A DNA stretch of 64,000 bases from Ianthella basta (GCA_964019415.1 OZ025872.1:7457322-7521321), one strand, 5' to 3'. Positions 34,285-46,513 are shown, counted from the stretch's first letter. Program-made: numbers and translations. Notes: generated from the sequence alone by a model not told the origin.

Positions 34285-37200
34285 TCATTTGTGGTCAAAG
34301 TCAACAACTGTGTCAATTGCTTTTCCAGTAGTCTTGTCCTTGGCAACCACATGGATCTCAGGTCCACCAAACTTCATCGAAACAATAACCACCCGTTTCG
34401 TTCCACCTGTAATGTCTGGCATGTTCACATCAATAGATGCGAGTTGCTCGCAGTCAGGATCATCAACAAACTTCACAGTTTTAGAAGCGCAGTAAATAGT
34501 AACTTTTACCACCGTTTGATCAGCTGTGACGGGATTGTAATGCCTAATGCGTTCATCTTGGGAACGAAGAGATTCATCTTTTGCTACAAATTCACTGTAC
34601 ACCTTGGTACATTTTGGTTTTCCACCTATTATCACTCTCTTCTCAGCAGGGTGCTGTGCCGGGTCAAAATCTGTCAAGGTCTCGATGCCATATGACATAG
34701 CTGATGCTCGCTCTTGAACAATGGAGGGATTGAACCCAAACATTACAGCCCCTTGAACAATTGCAACAGTGCTTTCTGCTGGGTTGATGATATTTTCCTT
34801 CTGGATATTATTGATTCCTTCCCGTATGCCTCGAAGAAGATATCGCGATGAAGAAAATGTCCCAACCATGTAGATAGCAGAAATCATTTGGGTACCCTTT
34901 CTCTGCAAATTTTTGTTCAGACCCTCGCAAATTTGTGCAATTGCATCATCATACCATGTCTTCATCATCTTGGCACTGATGGTCATTTTTCCATTAGAAA
35001 AGCCCACGGCAGGAACTCTGCATGCTTTGAGTAGGGACATAGCACTCTTTCCAACCAGCTTATCACAAGCCTCCCCAAAACGCATTGATAGCTCGAAGTA
35101 GACTTTATCATCATCTTTCTTTCCATCTAGGCCTGACTTAGCATGCTCTAGCTCGCTCATTAATTTCATCCACACATCGCCATAGTGCGCTTTTAGTTTC
35201 TCCGAAAAATCAGCTCCAAAAATTTGATCCAGAAGCAGCTCCAATGCACCATCAACAAGGGTTCCACCATATGGCCCTCCACTAGGTGGAGCCAATTCTT
35301 TTATTCCCACACTTCCGTCCTCCTGCTTCTCAACACAGTGATAGGCAATATCAACTGTTCCACCTCCGCAGTCAACTACCGCATAATGTGTGGCTAGTAA
35401 GGCTGGGTTTGGATGCTCACCCCGTTGCTCTCTGACGAATAGGGCTGCACATTCAGGTTCCAAAGCTATCATTAGCCGTTCACTTGTAGAAGCATCGCAT
35501 AGTCCAGCCTACGTACAATTGAAAATGTAGAATAAACTTAGCAGAACAGAATAGGTGGAAGCTAATACGTACAAATGGTGGCATGTGCAGCAGTGCTAAA
35601 CTGGCTTTAGTCATTATGTTTATGCATGAATAGTGATGTCACATAACAGGAACGAGTACCACTAATCCTTTATCTAGATTTTATCTTTGGGTAGGGTATG
35701 GAATTTGGCGTAAAAGAGAAGCGGTGCATGAAATGCAGAAGTATTGCCTAGGATTTGGGTCAGAGGAAATGATAGCATAACTATAATGAAAACAATACGA
35801 ACATCAGTGCCACTGTCACTTCAATATCTCTTGCAGCGGATTGCAGTGGCAGTCCAACGTGGTAACGCAGCAGCCATCTTCAGGACCGCAGAGAGGGACT
35901 CTGCTGCTCAATACGAGTTGTATGATCCTTAGGATTAGTTGAGTTTGCTGAATTTTCTGCATGTTCTAATTAATCATTCATTGCTGTTTAGGTGCTCCTG
36001 TTTGCTATTATGTCGTTTATTAATTATGCATGTGTTATAATCTTTAGTCTCAGTATGCATTGTCATCTTATATACATTATTCTACATGTTTCACTTCATG
36101 TGTGACATAAGTTGTACACTGTGCTCCATTGTATTAAAACCAGATTATTTGATTTGTTTTGCCAGGTTGTATCATTGTTCTGGTGCATTAACTGTATATG
36201 AACATTATAATTTGTAATACATTCACACAGTAACAACAAAGTCAGTAAACGTAAACAACAAATCTTATTATTGGGGCTTGCTTCGCTCGCCCCTGAATAA
36301 ATTGTTAGGCAGCTCGACTAAATGCTCTGGGCGGGGCTTATTTCTGTTGGTCTGTTTGTTTGTACCATACCATAACTATTCTATTTGCGTAGCGTCCACT
36401 TTCCCCGTGTCATATATATGGCAGCCAAATATCATTAATACCAGTACACATTCATTGTACCAGCATTGCCGTTGAGCTATCAGACATTTTATACACACGA
36501 CACACACTGTATTGCATTAGGGTCTCAGAATAAAGGATTTGCCCGGCTACCATGAGTGACGCTGCTGAGTCATGGGCAGTGCAAAAGGCCAAACTGCCGA
36601 GCAGGCATAGCTTTGGCTAGCCAAGGCTAGGTAATGCCAGCGTGCGCGCTGTCAGGCAGAAACTGCAGACCAGACACAGCTTCGGCTGGCTGAGGCCAAG
36701 GAAGGCCAGCGCGTCATCAAGAAGAAACTGCAAAGCAAACACAGCTTCGGCTCGAAGTCCGCAGCATCCTGCTGAGGCGGCTTTCTATCCACCCGTAGCT
36801 CCTACTTTGTCCCTACTCCCATGGCCCTTCCCACTTCTTCCCCTATCTGTATCTCCCACTCCTCATTTGTACCTTGAGTAACTGCATTCACCATCATGTC
36901 TTGCTCTCAAAGAAACCTTAGCTCCTGACCCACATTCAATTAATGGTCCTTGTGCACTCCATCATTGTCCTCTCCCCACTCTAGCTCTTACGAATCTGTT
37001 AACACTCATCTTACAGCCTCTCCAGCTCTTTAACACTCACCCACATTGCTTGTGTTTCATGCTCTTTGGCTAGGAAATGAGGATTGAAGACGCGCGGAGG
37101 GTAACATATGACAGATCAGGCTGATTTGAAAGCAGAAGAAAGTATCAATTTTGGTCCAAAGATAGAACTAGGTTCAGGAAAGACAAGGCATTCTAGTAGC

Positions 37201-40200
37201 TTTCAGGGGTGGGAGAAAGAGACAAGGTTGAGGAAAGTGAGTAGGAACAAGAAGGCGGAGAAAGAACAGTGTTAGATCAGCAACTGAGGTGGCATTGAGG
37301 CCAAAAGAATTCCAGTTTCCTGAGGATTGTTTGACAAAAGACAGGTTGACTTTAGGGTACACCAAAGAGTGGAAGGCTGTACTGATTTGCCAATGAGCTG
37401 TTGAAAGTACTCCTTCTTAGCCTTGTGTTGGATGGATACCCCATATTCTATATATTGCATTTGGTAGTCTTTTCATGTAGCTGGGCATCAGTTAGAGAAG
37501 AAAAGCCTATGTAGTTGTTTCCTTGTCCATCTCAAGTGGTTGAAAATACAACAATCAAGGACAGTGGACTGAAGGATAGGAGTTGTAAGAAAGATGTCAA
37601 AAATGGAGGAGCGTGAATTGGTAATGCGAGTGGGCTGGGTAATGGGACAGGAGATGAGATGAGATGAAGTTGTGTAAAAGCACAGAATGGGGTGTTTTGA
37701 AGGTCTGAGACATCAGTGTTAAAGTTACTATAAATAGTTCAAAAGTGACTCTTGCAGTTAGGCCCCTGCAAAGGCTAGGTTTGTTGCTTGTTACTATAAA
37801 TAACATTTATGTGTGCTAGCCCAATAGCTACAACACTATGGCACAAACTTTTAACAGCTGGGAGGGAGACGAAGGAAGACAATAGAAAAAGCCAAGGACA
37901 AGACATTGACAAGGACTGATATTGGGCAGGGAAGAAGAGGTGAATGCAACATATCAGTGAGTTGCTAGAAGGTGATGAGACAGAGGTAGGTATAGTATGA
38001 GAGGAAAGGGAGAGCAATGAAGAGTTGGAGGAGGAGGAGATTGCAGAAGAGGAATTCAGGAGAATCATAGCAAGACTGTAGGGGGATAAAGCCAATGGAG
38101 CATGTGGTATACAGGGAGAAGGGTTGAAGGCTTGAGATGATACAATAGTGAAATGACTGCATGTATTCTTCAGCATGGTGTGGGAGACAGGAAATGTCCA
38201 TGAGGGCTAGAAGAAGGCAGTGATAATTATTGCAATAATTAAGAAAGGAAGAAGGAATTACAGAGGAAAGAGACCAAGAGGGAGGCCTAGAAAACAGTGG
38301 AGCAATGCTTACTGGCTTATGCCAAAGTGTGTATTTTGCAGCCCATGCCCGTTTATACAATTATACAAGTCTTGTCAAATAGTATAGACTACTTGCATAA
38401 TTATACTTGTCAAATAGTGTGTATCCTACTATAAATTCACGGGATCTAGAATTTTTTTGTATGTTTGTTCAGCCATAAAATTTGCGTCTTCCCAGGAATC
38501 GGCTCGAGACACTCTGTGCCAGTTGAGGGACTGGGGGGCCATGTTCTTAGTGGGATGCCACTCACCTAGCTGTCTTGCGGCCAAAGAGCGAGATGTCCGT
38601 CGTCAATTCTCTGCGGGCCGATACGCCATTTTGAACATTATTAACCGGCCCTTCCACTACCGGTCATTGGCATACTTGATACGAGCCATGCCAGTTAAGG
38701 GAGTGGGGGGACATGAGCTTAGAGGGGTGCCGTTCACCTAGCTGCCCTGCAGCTGAAGAGCGCGCTTCCTCTTTTTCCGCGGGCCGAGACGCCATTTTTA
38801 ATTATTGGTCTCTAGGACTTTCGGTTACAGACAATTTTTTGTCGGCGAACGTTCGAATTAAACTCTACGGTCGATATTGCAGCCAGCCTTCATTGCTACC
38901 TGTACAGGTAGTTCAAAACTGGCAAGGGACCGACTCGCTGGCTTGCAATAGGCCGGGAACCTGCCATTTTAAACTAATACTTTATCAGATGAGCAGGGAT
39001 GGTTATATCCAGCCATAATCATATTGAATTATTGGGGACATCACTGCCTCACTCCCAGCCGCATTTTGAAATACTGTCAATATATCATATTGTGTTATTG
39101 TATTATGATCATATTGTGCTTACCATGCATACATTTTCTTGCATGAATGAACCCTGTGCCTTTTAGAAAAAGGCAAATCTTCTAACTGATGGAATGTATT
39201 GATACATTGTGTCAGGCCTACTTCATATGGTACATTTGGTGCATGGTGCCTTTGTTACACTAAGTAGACTACATTCGAGCTCAATGGGCAAGTGAAAACA
39301 ATTTTGGTATTGCTGAAAGAATGGGAAAGTAGCTAATCTATGTAGCTGCTGGATGAGCAGCCAAAGAAATTGAAGTTTTGAGCAATATTCTGGGCTTCAG
39401 TTCATTGCGTTCACAAGTAAGCCCTCACTTCTTGCCTGTTCTGAATCACCTTGTGTTGCCACATCTTTGCGACAATGTGAGCTTAGTTGTGCCTATTCAT
39501 GCACTTTTCTTCTTGCGTCTATATGGTCTCCTTGTGTATGTAACTAGCCTGGCATTGAACATGCAGCTTTCATATGCATGCATTGCCTGATTGCATGGTT
39601 GTCATGCAATCAATCAGTTAATCTATCAATCAATCACAAAAGTGCTTTATCTCCAGTGCTGGAGGTCATCCCTCTTACACCAATACAGTATAAGCCATGG
39701 GTCAGCATATAAAATATGTATCAAAAAGTTATTTAACCCTATAGCTCAAACTTTAATCTTTGCACCATGCACTCAGTACACATAGTTGAAATGGCGGCCC
39801 ACAAAGACAGAATCACTTGAGCTATGTGTGTGCACTTTGTGGCGTTTTCCCTGTGGAAGAGGGCAAAGGTGATGTGCAGACAGTTTGGCGCTGTGTCCAA
39901 GAAGACGGAGGGATGCTCGTTGGCCGGTTCAAGACCGTGTACACAAGCACGTATGGACAAGAACACGAAAAGGAGGAAGATGGTGAGAATGGCAAGTGGG
40001 CGCATGCTGTAAAGCCTAGATATTGCTTCTGTTGACTCTACAGTGGTTGAAATTAGCACAAGAGTCTACAGACACTTCTTTGAATTGCCTCTGTTGTGCA
40101 GACTAACAGAAATTGGTATTAGGGAGAAAGTGTGCAAATACGTGCAAACATTAAGGGTTGATTGCGGACATTAGGCGCCACAAGGAGGAAGGAGAAGCAA

Positions 40201-43200
40201 GTCAAGTAAGGTCCAACCACTGCTGTAGGTCTTCTAAAAAAAATTATAGTCAGCTTGAAGGTTGTGGCAAAAAGAAATCAGCTTTTATACTGTGCCAGCT
40301 TCTATGACGAGTAAACTCGTCATTCGTGCTTATGTGACTACATTTACTCGTCATTCGCGCCTAAAGGGTTAAAATTGTCAATCCATGCATCTTAAGCATG
40401 GTCTTAAGTTCCTCTTGGCCTTTTCCCCTCCATCTCTCTAACAAGCACTTTCTTAGTTGTCATCTCAATGCTCTTTTAATTCTAGTCTGCCCTTCCAACT
40501 CTCCTGCATTCTCTTCATCAGATCAAAAACACCTTCTTGATTCAATCTTTCCTTAACATCCCTGCATTCCTTACTGGGTCCAATCTATTCATATCTTCAA
40601 TCCTCTAAAAATTTTTGGCCTGTACTTTTAATTGTTGCCTCTTTGTCAAGCTCCACATCTCACACCCATACATCAGCACTGACATCACTATTGCATTCAC
40701 CACTTTCATTTTGGCATTTATTGGTGTAATCGGCTCAATTTCTTTATTCACAAAGCAGCATCATTCATCCCTCCTGTTGCATTCCCTATCTAGGCCTCTA
40801 TTTCCTTCCCTATACTTCCATTCTTACTAACCATCACTCCCAGGTACTTCATTGTGTCCACCTGCTCAATGACCTCATCTCCTATTTTCACCTCTCACTC
40901 TTCCCCTGCTTGCTACCCTAATAGCTTTAGTCTTCCTCCGTTTACTTTCAATTCCCATTTGCTAAGCGTGTCACTGACTATCTTTAGGATATGGTGAAGT
41001 CCCTCTTCAGATTCTGTCGTTACCACCATGTTGCCTGTCAACAATAATACACTAACCTCACCAGTAGATACTTGTATCTCACCCACAAAACTTTCTCCCA
41101 CTCATAACATTGTCCATAAACTGATTAAAAAGCCCTGCCTCATTCCCATGTGTACCTCAAACTGCTTCAATACCAACCCTCCAACTTTTGCACATGCCCT
41201 ACTACCCACATACAAAGCCTAAACAGCTCTAGTAGTCATGTAAAAGATGTCTAATAGGTCCGTATCCTACTCAACTTTTGTGGGCTGACCTGTGAACCAT
41301 CAGCTACTCACATATATATCTGGAGTATACCCAGGTAATAACCAGCCTGTTGCCATAGTAATGACATTTCAAACTGGCATTAACAAACTGTATGCAACCA
41401 CATACTATCAATTCATCGTTGAATCTCTGAATGACTTTTCATTCAGCTGATGAAGACCCTCGAGGTTGAAACGTCATGCCATGTACCTTTTAGTTGCATG
41501 ATTTGCTCGAATAAGTCTTTCCCATTCATCCATATTGCAACATTGAGCCTCTATGGAGTTGTCTTTGTTAGACACTCATTGAAATCATATTTTGCTGCCA
41601 ATCTCAAGTCTCCCATAACAGCACAAGTCCCAGGAAATTATGTTTATCATCTGTATCTTGAGTTGCATAATAACAGTTTATGATCACTTTTGCTTGCAGC
41701 CACACATATAGAATAAGATCAGATTTGAGCCTAGTTTATAGACACTGAGTTGTCTATGGTAACCATAGCTAGGTGAAACTTTGAATGTGTTTCTTTTCAT
41801 TAGTATTGATAAATTGAATTTAATCCTCTGCTGTTTTAGATACAGATGTAGCCAATACATGGATTGCTTACTGAATAAATAAAAATGACTACCATTCATA
41901 GTATGGAGTTCTGAAGTACAGAGCCCAGCTCCAAATTTGGAAAGCAGACTAAAGCCACTAGTGGGGCACCCAAAGGCAATGTGCCAACCAGGTGCACTTT
42001 CACTATAGCCTTGGCTCATTCTAAGCATTTACATTGAGTCTTCAGTTGAATTTTGAGATTTTGTCATGCGTCATGCACTTTGTATCTCTATGTATAATTT
42101 GGTAGAGCTCAAATCCGATGTTCGCAAACTCCTCACGCAGTTTGCGCACGATTGACATGACACTCGGGATTATTACAGAGCGCCGCATGGTGATGGTTAT
42201 AATGTGGTAGACGGAAGATGATTCGTCATGCCTGCAAAGAGCGCCGCACATTTTCCCTTCATTACAGAAAAAGACGCCATGTTTTTGTCCGTTTACGGTC
42301 TGCGTATACGGGATTCCGGTTACTAAACGTTTCAAAACGTGGCACCATGCCAAAGGGAGATCGCTCGCGCTCTGCCATGCAACAGAGCTGCAGCCAACAC
42401 AATCTATGGCACCATTCTGATATACATCAGCTACAATATGAGTCTACAATGCAGCAACATCATAGACCTCTTCCTTCTGTGAGCATGTTGCTGCTTTTGC
42501 ATATCCAATGTCAGTGCATGCATGATTCCACTTATTCTGGGTGATTCTCTGTCCACATCATGCTACACACAGCATCGCCTGCAACATGCATGCATAGCTA
42601 TGAATGCAGCCTACCAGCTGGCATATCCACACAATCATAAGCCACACTGTCGTGGAGCAGCTATTGTGCAGCAGCCGTCGTGGAGGTGCCGAGACAGGAA
42701 AGCCCGCCTTCGGCGGGCTTTCCTGCCAGTATGTCATATTTGTGACACTATAAACAATCACTCGAAGCTAGCAGGTGCTGCCTTGGCACCAGATGGATGT
42801 CTGGCACCTACTTACCAGTGGTCAGTCTGGATGGCACTACTAGGTTTACAAGTTGCAGCACCAAATTCAAAATGGATGCTGCTTAATTTCAATTACCTAC
42901 TCAAATACAATACATGACTTTGATGGTATATGGTATGCTTAATGCATTAGACCTTATATTCTTTAAGTTCATTGGAGTTGTGCAGTGAATAAATTCTTAT
43001 TGACATAATTTTTTAACATCAGACAATTAGCAGCAATGACTAGTCTGACAGAAGTTGTTCCAGTTAGGGCAGCAATTCCACAACTGTTCTAACACAAAGT
43101 ATGTACCTCTTCTGCACCATATTGAATGTTGGCAATAATCAGACGTCACGCTCGTGATGTCTATTTAGGAATGTGCCCAGTTCAAAATGGCGTCTCCTAT

Positions 43201-46200
43201 CTTAATGTATTAGCACGCTTCAGCGAAACTAGACTAACTAAGGTGGCAAATAACAATTAAAAGCCAAGGATGGGCTTCATCTGATGTATTGAATACGGCA
43301 GCGCATCCAAAGTCAATTTGGAGTGCACGTAAAAGAAAGGCATCATAGGCTGCTAGTACCCGATTGGTTCTTTCATATTATTCTTTTTCTTCTTCCCACA
43401 GAATTTTTGTGCGCTCCTACTGCGCAACACAGGGCACCTACGGACCCAATTTGTGTACGAGGACTTACATACCTAGGACAAGGAGTAGGATCTGAGCACC
43501 AGTGGCAACCTGTTAAGTACAGCGCTGGAGTGGGCAGGAAATTTGCCCTCCCCATGTATTAAAGATACCCCAATGCCGCCCTTTTGTTGTGCTGGTATAC
43601 CATACGATACACGGCAGCCGCTTCATCTAAAGTGGCATAACTGTGCTCGATGCTCTGCCCAATCTTTAGCTAATTTAAGGAAGGGTATTGGTCAGCGCTG
43701 GTATCAATCTGCACCTGGTGTAACCATAGTCCTTTGGATATGCAAAAACTGTACAACTAGTGTATAAAAATTCCTTTTGAATTAAAAGGGATTTAGGAAT
43801 GGCCAGCAAAAAAGCATAGAAACAGGGACATGGGACTAGCTAGCTAGACATTTGGGACCATGTAGCTCTACAAGGAAATTAGGAATGCAGAGCAAACTTC
43901 ACGGTAATGTGGTTCATCATGGTGTTAGTTACTGTTGCTTGTTTCTATGCTTTTTCTGCTGGCCATTCCTAAATCCCTTTTAATTCTAAAGGAATTTTTA
44001 TACACTAGTAATTAATAGTATCGCAATTGAGACAAGTCCACACTAGGACACCCCACAGTTGTGATATCTATGGTGTATCCTACTCTAATACAGATTTCAA
44101 ATAACATTACTAAAAACGGAGCTCACTTAAATGAACACCTTACCATATAAGCAGCCCTCCTCATGAAGTGTCTAGCACCTGGTTGCCAAATAGCTGGGAC
44201 AGTGATCACCCAAGTGATTTCCTTGAACTGTCCTACAATGTTGGTGTCTTTGATGAATTTGGTCATTTTGTCTCCTAGGTACTTCAGAGCCTTAGAAAAG
44301 ACAGTTATTGCTGGCATTTTCATTGGCATTCTGCTTCCATTAATGGCTGTAATGGGTGTACCCACATTGAATGTCTGTGAAGAAGAAAAGTTAGAGACAT
44401 AAGCCCTACACTGTTGCAAATGGGTTACTGCAACACTTTGAATTCAGTGCATCAGTGTTTCAGAGATAATATTGCATGACTGTGTAGGTGTATTGGTTAT
44501 GATAATTATGATTTCAAGTAGTTTGTCTGCATTGCATTCTGTGGCTAGAGGCAACAAGAAGAAGGTTACTGGCATGACTTTGGAAGCAATTCTGGTAAGT
44601 TGGAGAAGTAAAAGTTGCTATAGCTGAACTATAGAAGCAAACTTGCAATCTATGATTTGGTGTTACACACGCACAATGCACATACAATAACTCAAAAGAA
44701 TATGAAATTAATAAATTTTTTTACAAAACTAGTAAGGATGTAGGGATGGCACAAAAAGGACAGAAACAAGTAAAGGCTGTTACACAGTGGAGCATTAACC
44801 ATGGTTCTTACATACAAGAATGTCGCACCTTATAGTCCTACATCCTTGAATGTAGGGATGATGGTTAATGCTCCACTGTGTAACAGCCTTTACTTGTTTC
44901 TGTCCTATTTGTGCCATTACTACATCCTTACTATGTAGAAAATATTCATTAATTCTAGTTTCTGTTTTTATGGCATGCAATCACATGCTAAGCTGCAACC
45001 ACAAGGCATTCATGCAGGTACAGGGCCTTATTCTTGGAGCTCGTCAGCTAGCCCCGAAAGCTAGTTTCGGCCGAAGCTTGTCTCGTATATGCCTCCGAAC
45101 GAACATCTAACGGTCTTGTGAGGCTATTGAACACAGAAATTGAGGAACAGTAGGTGGAAATTGCCGATCGCAACGTAATAGTAAAATGGCGTCTCGCGCG
45201 TAAACCTCTCCAGACAGACCCGGTAACCGTAATGAGTGATGCTTGCACGCGGCGGTTTCTAACCTACAAAAGGCACCAGCCACGGGAACGGGCAGAAGAA
45301 ATCCGGTTAAATTATTCTCTTACTTCATGGCCTTCGTGAGCTACAGCTGACGGAGAAGAATAAGAATAATAAGGGTGGGAGGATGTTAATGTGGAGGTAC
45401 TTAAGTAGAGTTGTCGGATGTGGAAGTGAGGGAGATACTGGAGTCCATTACTTGGAGTAAAGTGCAGAAGGAATGCATTGGATCAGGAGATGGAGATGAT
45501 GCCTAAGTTGGAGATGCTAAAGAGGATGGTAAGGTTGGGAGAGTGGTCAGAGTGTGCGAGAGTAGTGAGAAGGGCGGACAGGATGATGATGATGAAACTG
45601 GGGGGAGGCACCGCAGGTTTTCAAATTGAGCCGGGAAGATGGATGGGGGTGACCAGACAGGAGAGTGTGTGTAAAGAATGAGACAGTGGTGAAGTGGAAG
45701 ATGTAGAACATTGGTTGATGAGATGCGAAGCTTGGAGATCCCAACGAGTACTATTGGAGGCCTGGATGAGATTGATTGATTGATTGATTGAATAAGAAGA
45801 CGGCGAAACACGGAAAAAGGCGACGACGCTTTCTACACGAGGGCGCGCTGGCGCTTGGAAGTAAGGTTAGCTCTCTAAACTGTACAACATCCCTTCCTCG
45901 CAGGCGGTCACTTTTGTCCGTTCTTGCTTCTGTTCAGGAGTAGCGCTATTTTTCACTTGTATTACAGCATACAAACAACCACTACCATCCCTACATAGAC
46001 AGCCCTACCGTGCTGTCTGATATGTCTGGCTATAGTTAGACCGTCCTGAACAAGCGCTTGTTCAGAATGATCAAGTTAGTCAGGCTAGCAGACTTGAACC
46101 ATAGCGCTGTCCCGCATGCAAGTGATTCTTACTTTTTGCCGATGCAGCTCCATTTTGAAGTTCTTGAAAAACGGATGTTCATTTCTGGCTTTTCCCTCAA

Positions 46201-46435
46201 ATTCACAGAACTTAGCTTCGGCCTCCCATCCATAAGCAATCACATTTCCCTTCCTGTCGAAAAGAATGGAGGTAGGAGCCACTTTATTTCCTCCCAGTGG
46301 GGCGCGCTCCCAGTTGTCTACTAGTCGGACGTTCAGCTTTCCTGAAACTTTCACGCCAAATGCCAAGCGAGTGTTGCAAGTGCCGAAGTCAATGGCGCCA
46401 ATAATTTCCACAGCTGGTACGGTTTGCTTTGCCAT
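34285..46435 (-). CDS. HSPA12-like atypical Hsp70 family protein, copy 4
   Basis: On the minus strand the exons are 46133-46435, 44144-44374 and 34285-35508, encoding about 585 aa. Introns are phase 0 at the same sites as in the other copies; intron 1 is 1.76 kb and intron 2 is 8.6 kb. Motifs: IDFGTCNT near residue 14-21, TVPAIW in exon 2, AVVDCGGGTVD near 221-231, MVGTFS in the middle of exon 3, and a beta-rich tail ending DFDHK. The start ATG is in ACCATGG context; codons upstream in frame are TTG, not ATG. A TATA box and a heat-shock-element-like site lie just upstream. The extra-long intron 2 has accumulated LINE fragments, tandem repeats and MITEs. Confidence 0.9.
36546..36770 (+). repeat. 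Degenerate 60-70-bp tandem repeats, possibly transposon-derived coding remnant
   Basis: Units built on AAACTGCAGACCAGACACAG then CTTCGGCTGGC and AAGGCCAAGGAAGGCCAGCG recur about three times. Translations contain repeated LQTRHSFG- or KLPSRHSFG-like peptides. A related trace is near 60235-60330 (CAACTGGCTAAGGCCAAGGA). Origin from a retroelement gene is a guess. Confidence 0.4.
37860..38300 (+). mobile_element. Decayed LINE reverse-transcriptase N-terminal region
   Basis: Translation with several in-frame stops still shows DKANGACGIQGEGLKA, then VFFSMVWETGNVHEG and KKAVIIIAIIKKGRRNY, the typical first blocks of a non-LTR reverse transcriptase. At the 3' end KRPRGRPRKQW, a motif usual near the C-terminus of such elements, is joined directly, so internal deletion has occurred. 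Confidence 0.65.
38518..38800. repeat. 172-bp tandem direct repeat
   Basis: Two copies begin at 38518 (GCCAGTTGAGGGACTGGGG) and 38690 (GCCAGTTAAGGGAGTGGGG) and share TCACCTAGCTG, AAGAGCG, GCGGGCCGA and ACGCCATTTT at the same spacing. A third, weaker echo lies at about 38920-38970. Function unknown. Confidence 0.65.
40385..41250 (-). mobile_element. Decayed LINE reverse-transcriptase C-terminal region
   Basis: Minus-strand frames interrupted by stops and shifts include MVVTTESEEGLHHILKIV next to a degraded catalytic block (TGN where YADD-like is expected), GDEVIEQVDTMKYLGVMVS and NAIVMSVLMYGCEMWSLTK. These are characteristic of the thumb and C-terminal parts of non-LTR reverse transcriptases. 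It is dead. Confidence 0.75.
42695..42725. repeat. Perfect 14-bp GC-rich stem with 3-nt loop
   Basis: CAGGAAAGCCCGCC, loop TTC, then GGCGGGCTTTCCTG. It has the form of a bacterial intrinsic terminator stem but lacks the following T-run and sits in an animal intron. Confidence 0.8.
43757..44008. mobile_element. Fold-back MITE, 252 bp
   Basis: CTAGTGTATAAAAATTCCTT and the following 48 bp pair with the reverse complement at the other end, which finishes AAGGAATTTTTATACACTAG, with about two mismatches/indels. The interior (about 115 bp) is non-coding. Confidence 0.8.
44732..44931. mobile_element. Fold-back MITE, 200 bp
   Basis: The left arm GTAAGGATGTAGGGATGGCA continues through AAGTAAAGGCTGTTACACAG; the right arm is its inverted copy, ending TACTACATCCTTAC. 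Arms are about 70 bp. Flanking TA dinucleotides suggest a TA target site. It lies in intron 1 of HSPA12 copy 4 and matches the ends of 18614-19274. Confidence 0.8.
45480..45793 (+). mobile_element. 3' end of a LINE with (TGAT)n tail
   Basis: Translation near the end reads VCKECDSGEVEDVEHWLMRC, a Cys/His motif also found in the LINE remnant at 50430-50510 (CKKCTRNEVEDVTHWLLRC, with a stop upstream). The copy terminates in five or so TGAT units at about 45770-45790, the kind of microsatellite tail left by target-primed reverse transcription. Confidence 0.6.
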
Positions 46436-46481
46436 GGTCAAATGCTTCAACAAGAGGTGTCCAGTGCGCGGATGGTTGTCG

Positions 46482-46490
46482 CTTTATATA
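46482..46490 (-). promoter_or_regulatory. TATA box of HSPA12 copy 4
   Basis: On the minus strand the sequence is TATATAAAG, 47-55 bp upstream of the ATG at 46435. Confidence 0.65.
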
Positions 46491-46500
46491 CAATAGCTTC

Positions 46501-46513
46501 TCCATGAATATTC
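46501..46513 (-). promoter_or_regulatory. Heat-shock-element-like site
   Basis: On the minus strand GAATATTCATGGA gives a perfect GAAnnTTC dimer followed at correct spacing by an imperfect third unit (GGA for GAA). It lies 10 bp upstream of the TATA box of HSPA12 copy 4. One perfect dimer can occur by chance in a few hundred bp, so this is a candidate only. Confidence 0.4.

Larger units (their letters stand above)
35509..44143 (-). other. Intron 2 of HSPA12 copy 4 (8.6 kb)
   Basis: The intron carries at least two LINE fragments, a 172-bp tandem duplication, a fold-back MITE and a very stable short hairpin, listed separately. Other stretches (38810-40380, 41250-42690, 42730-43750) hold only short open frames without recognisable domains. 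A frame around 43543-43767 has a CxxC...CxxC pattern (HNCARC and WICKNC) but no family I know. Confidence 0.6.

Noticed and set aside
39739..40059. 106-aa minus-strand frame with a hydrophobic segment inside the HSPA12 copy 4 intron
   Set aside because: No signal-peptide geometry at the start, no domain, and an equally long overlapping frame on the other strand; not better than chance.
45478..45681. 67-aa plus-strand frame as a host gene
   Set aside because: Its continuation shows the Cys/His terminal motif and microsatellite tail of a LINE remnant.
46436..46453. Upstream start of HSPA12 copy 4 adding six residues
   Set aside because: The codon at 46453 is TTG, not ATG, and lies almost at the predicted transcription start.
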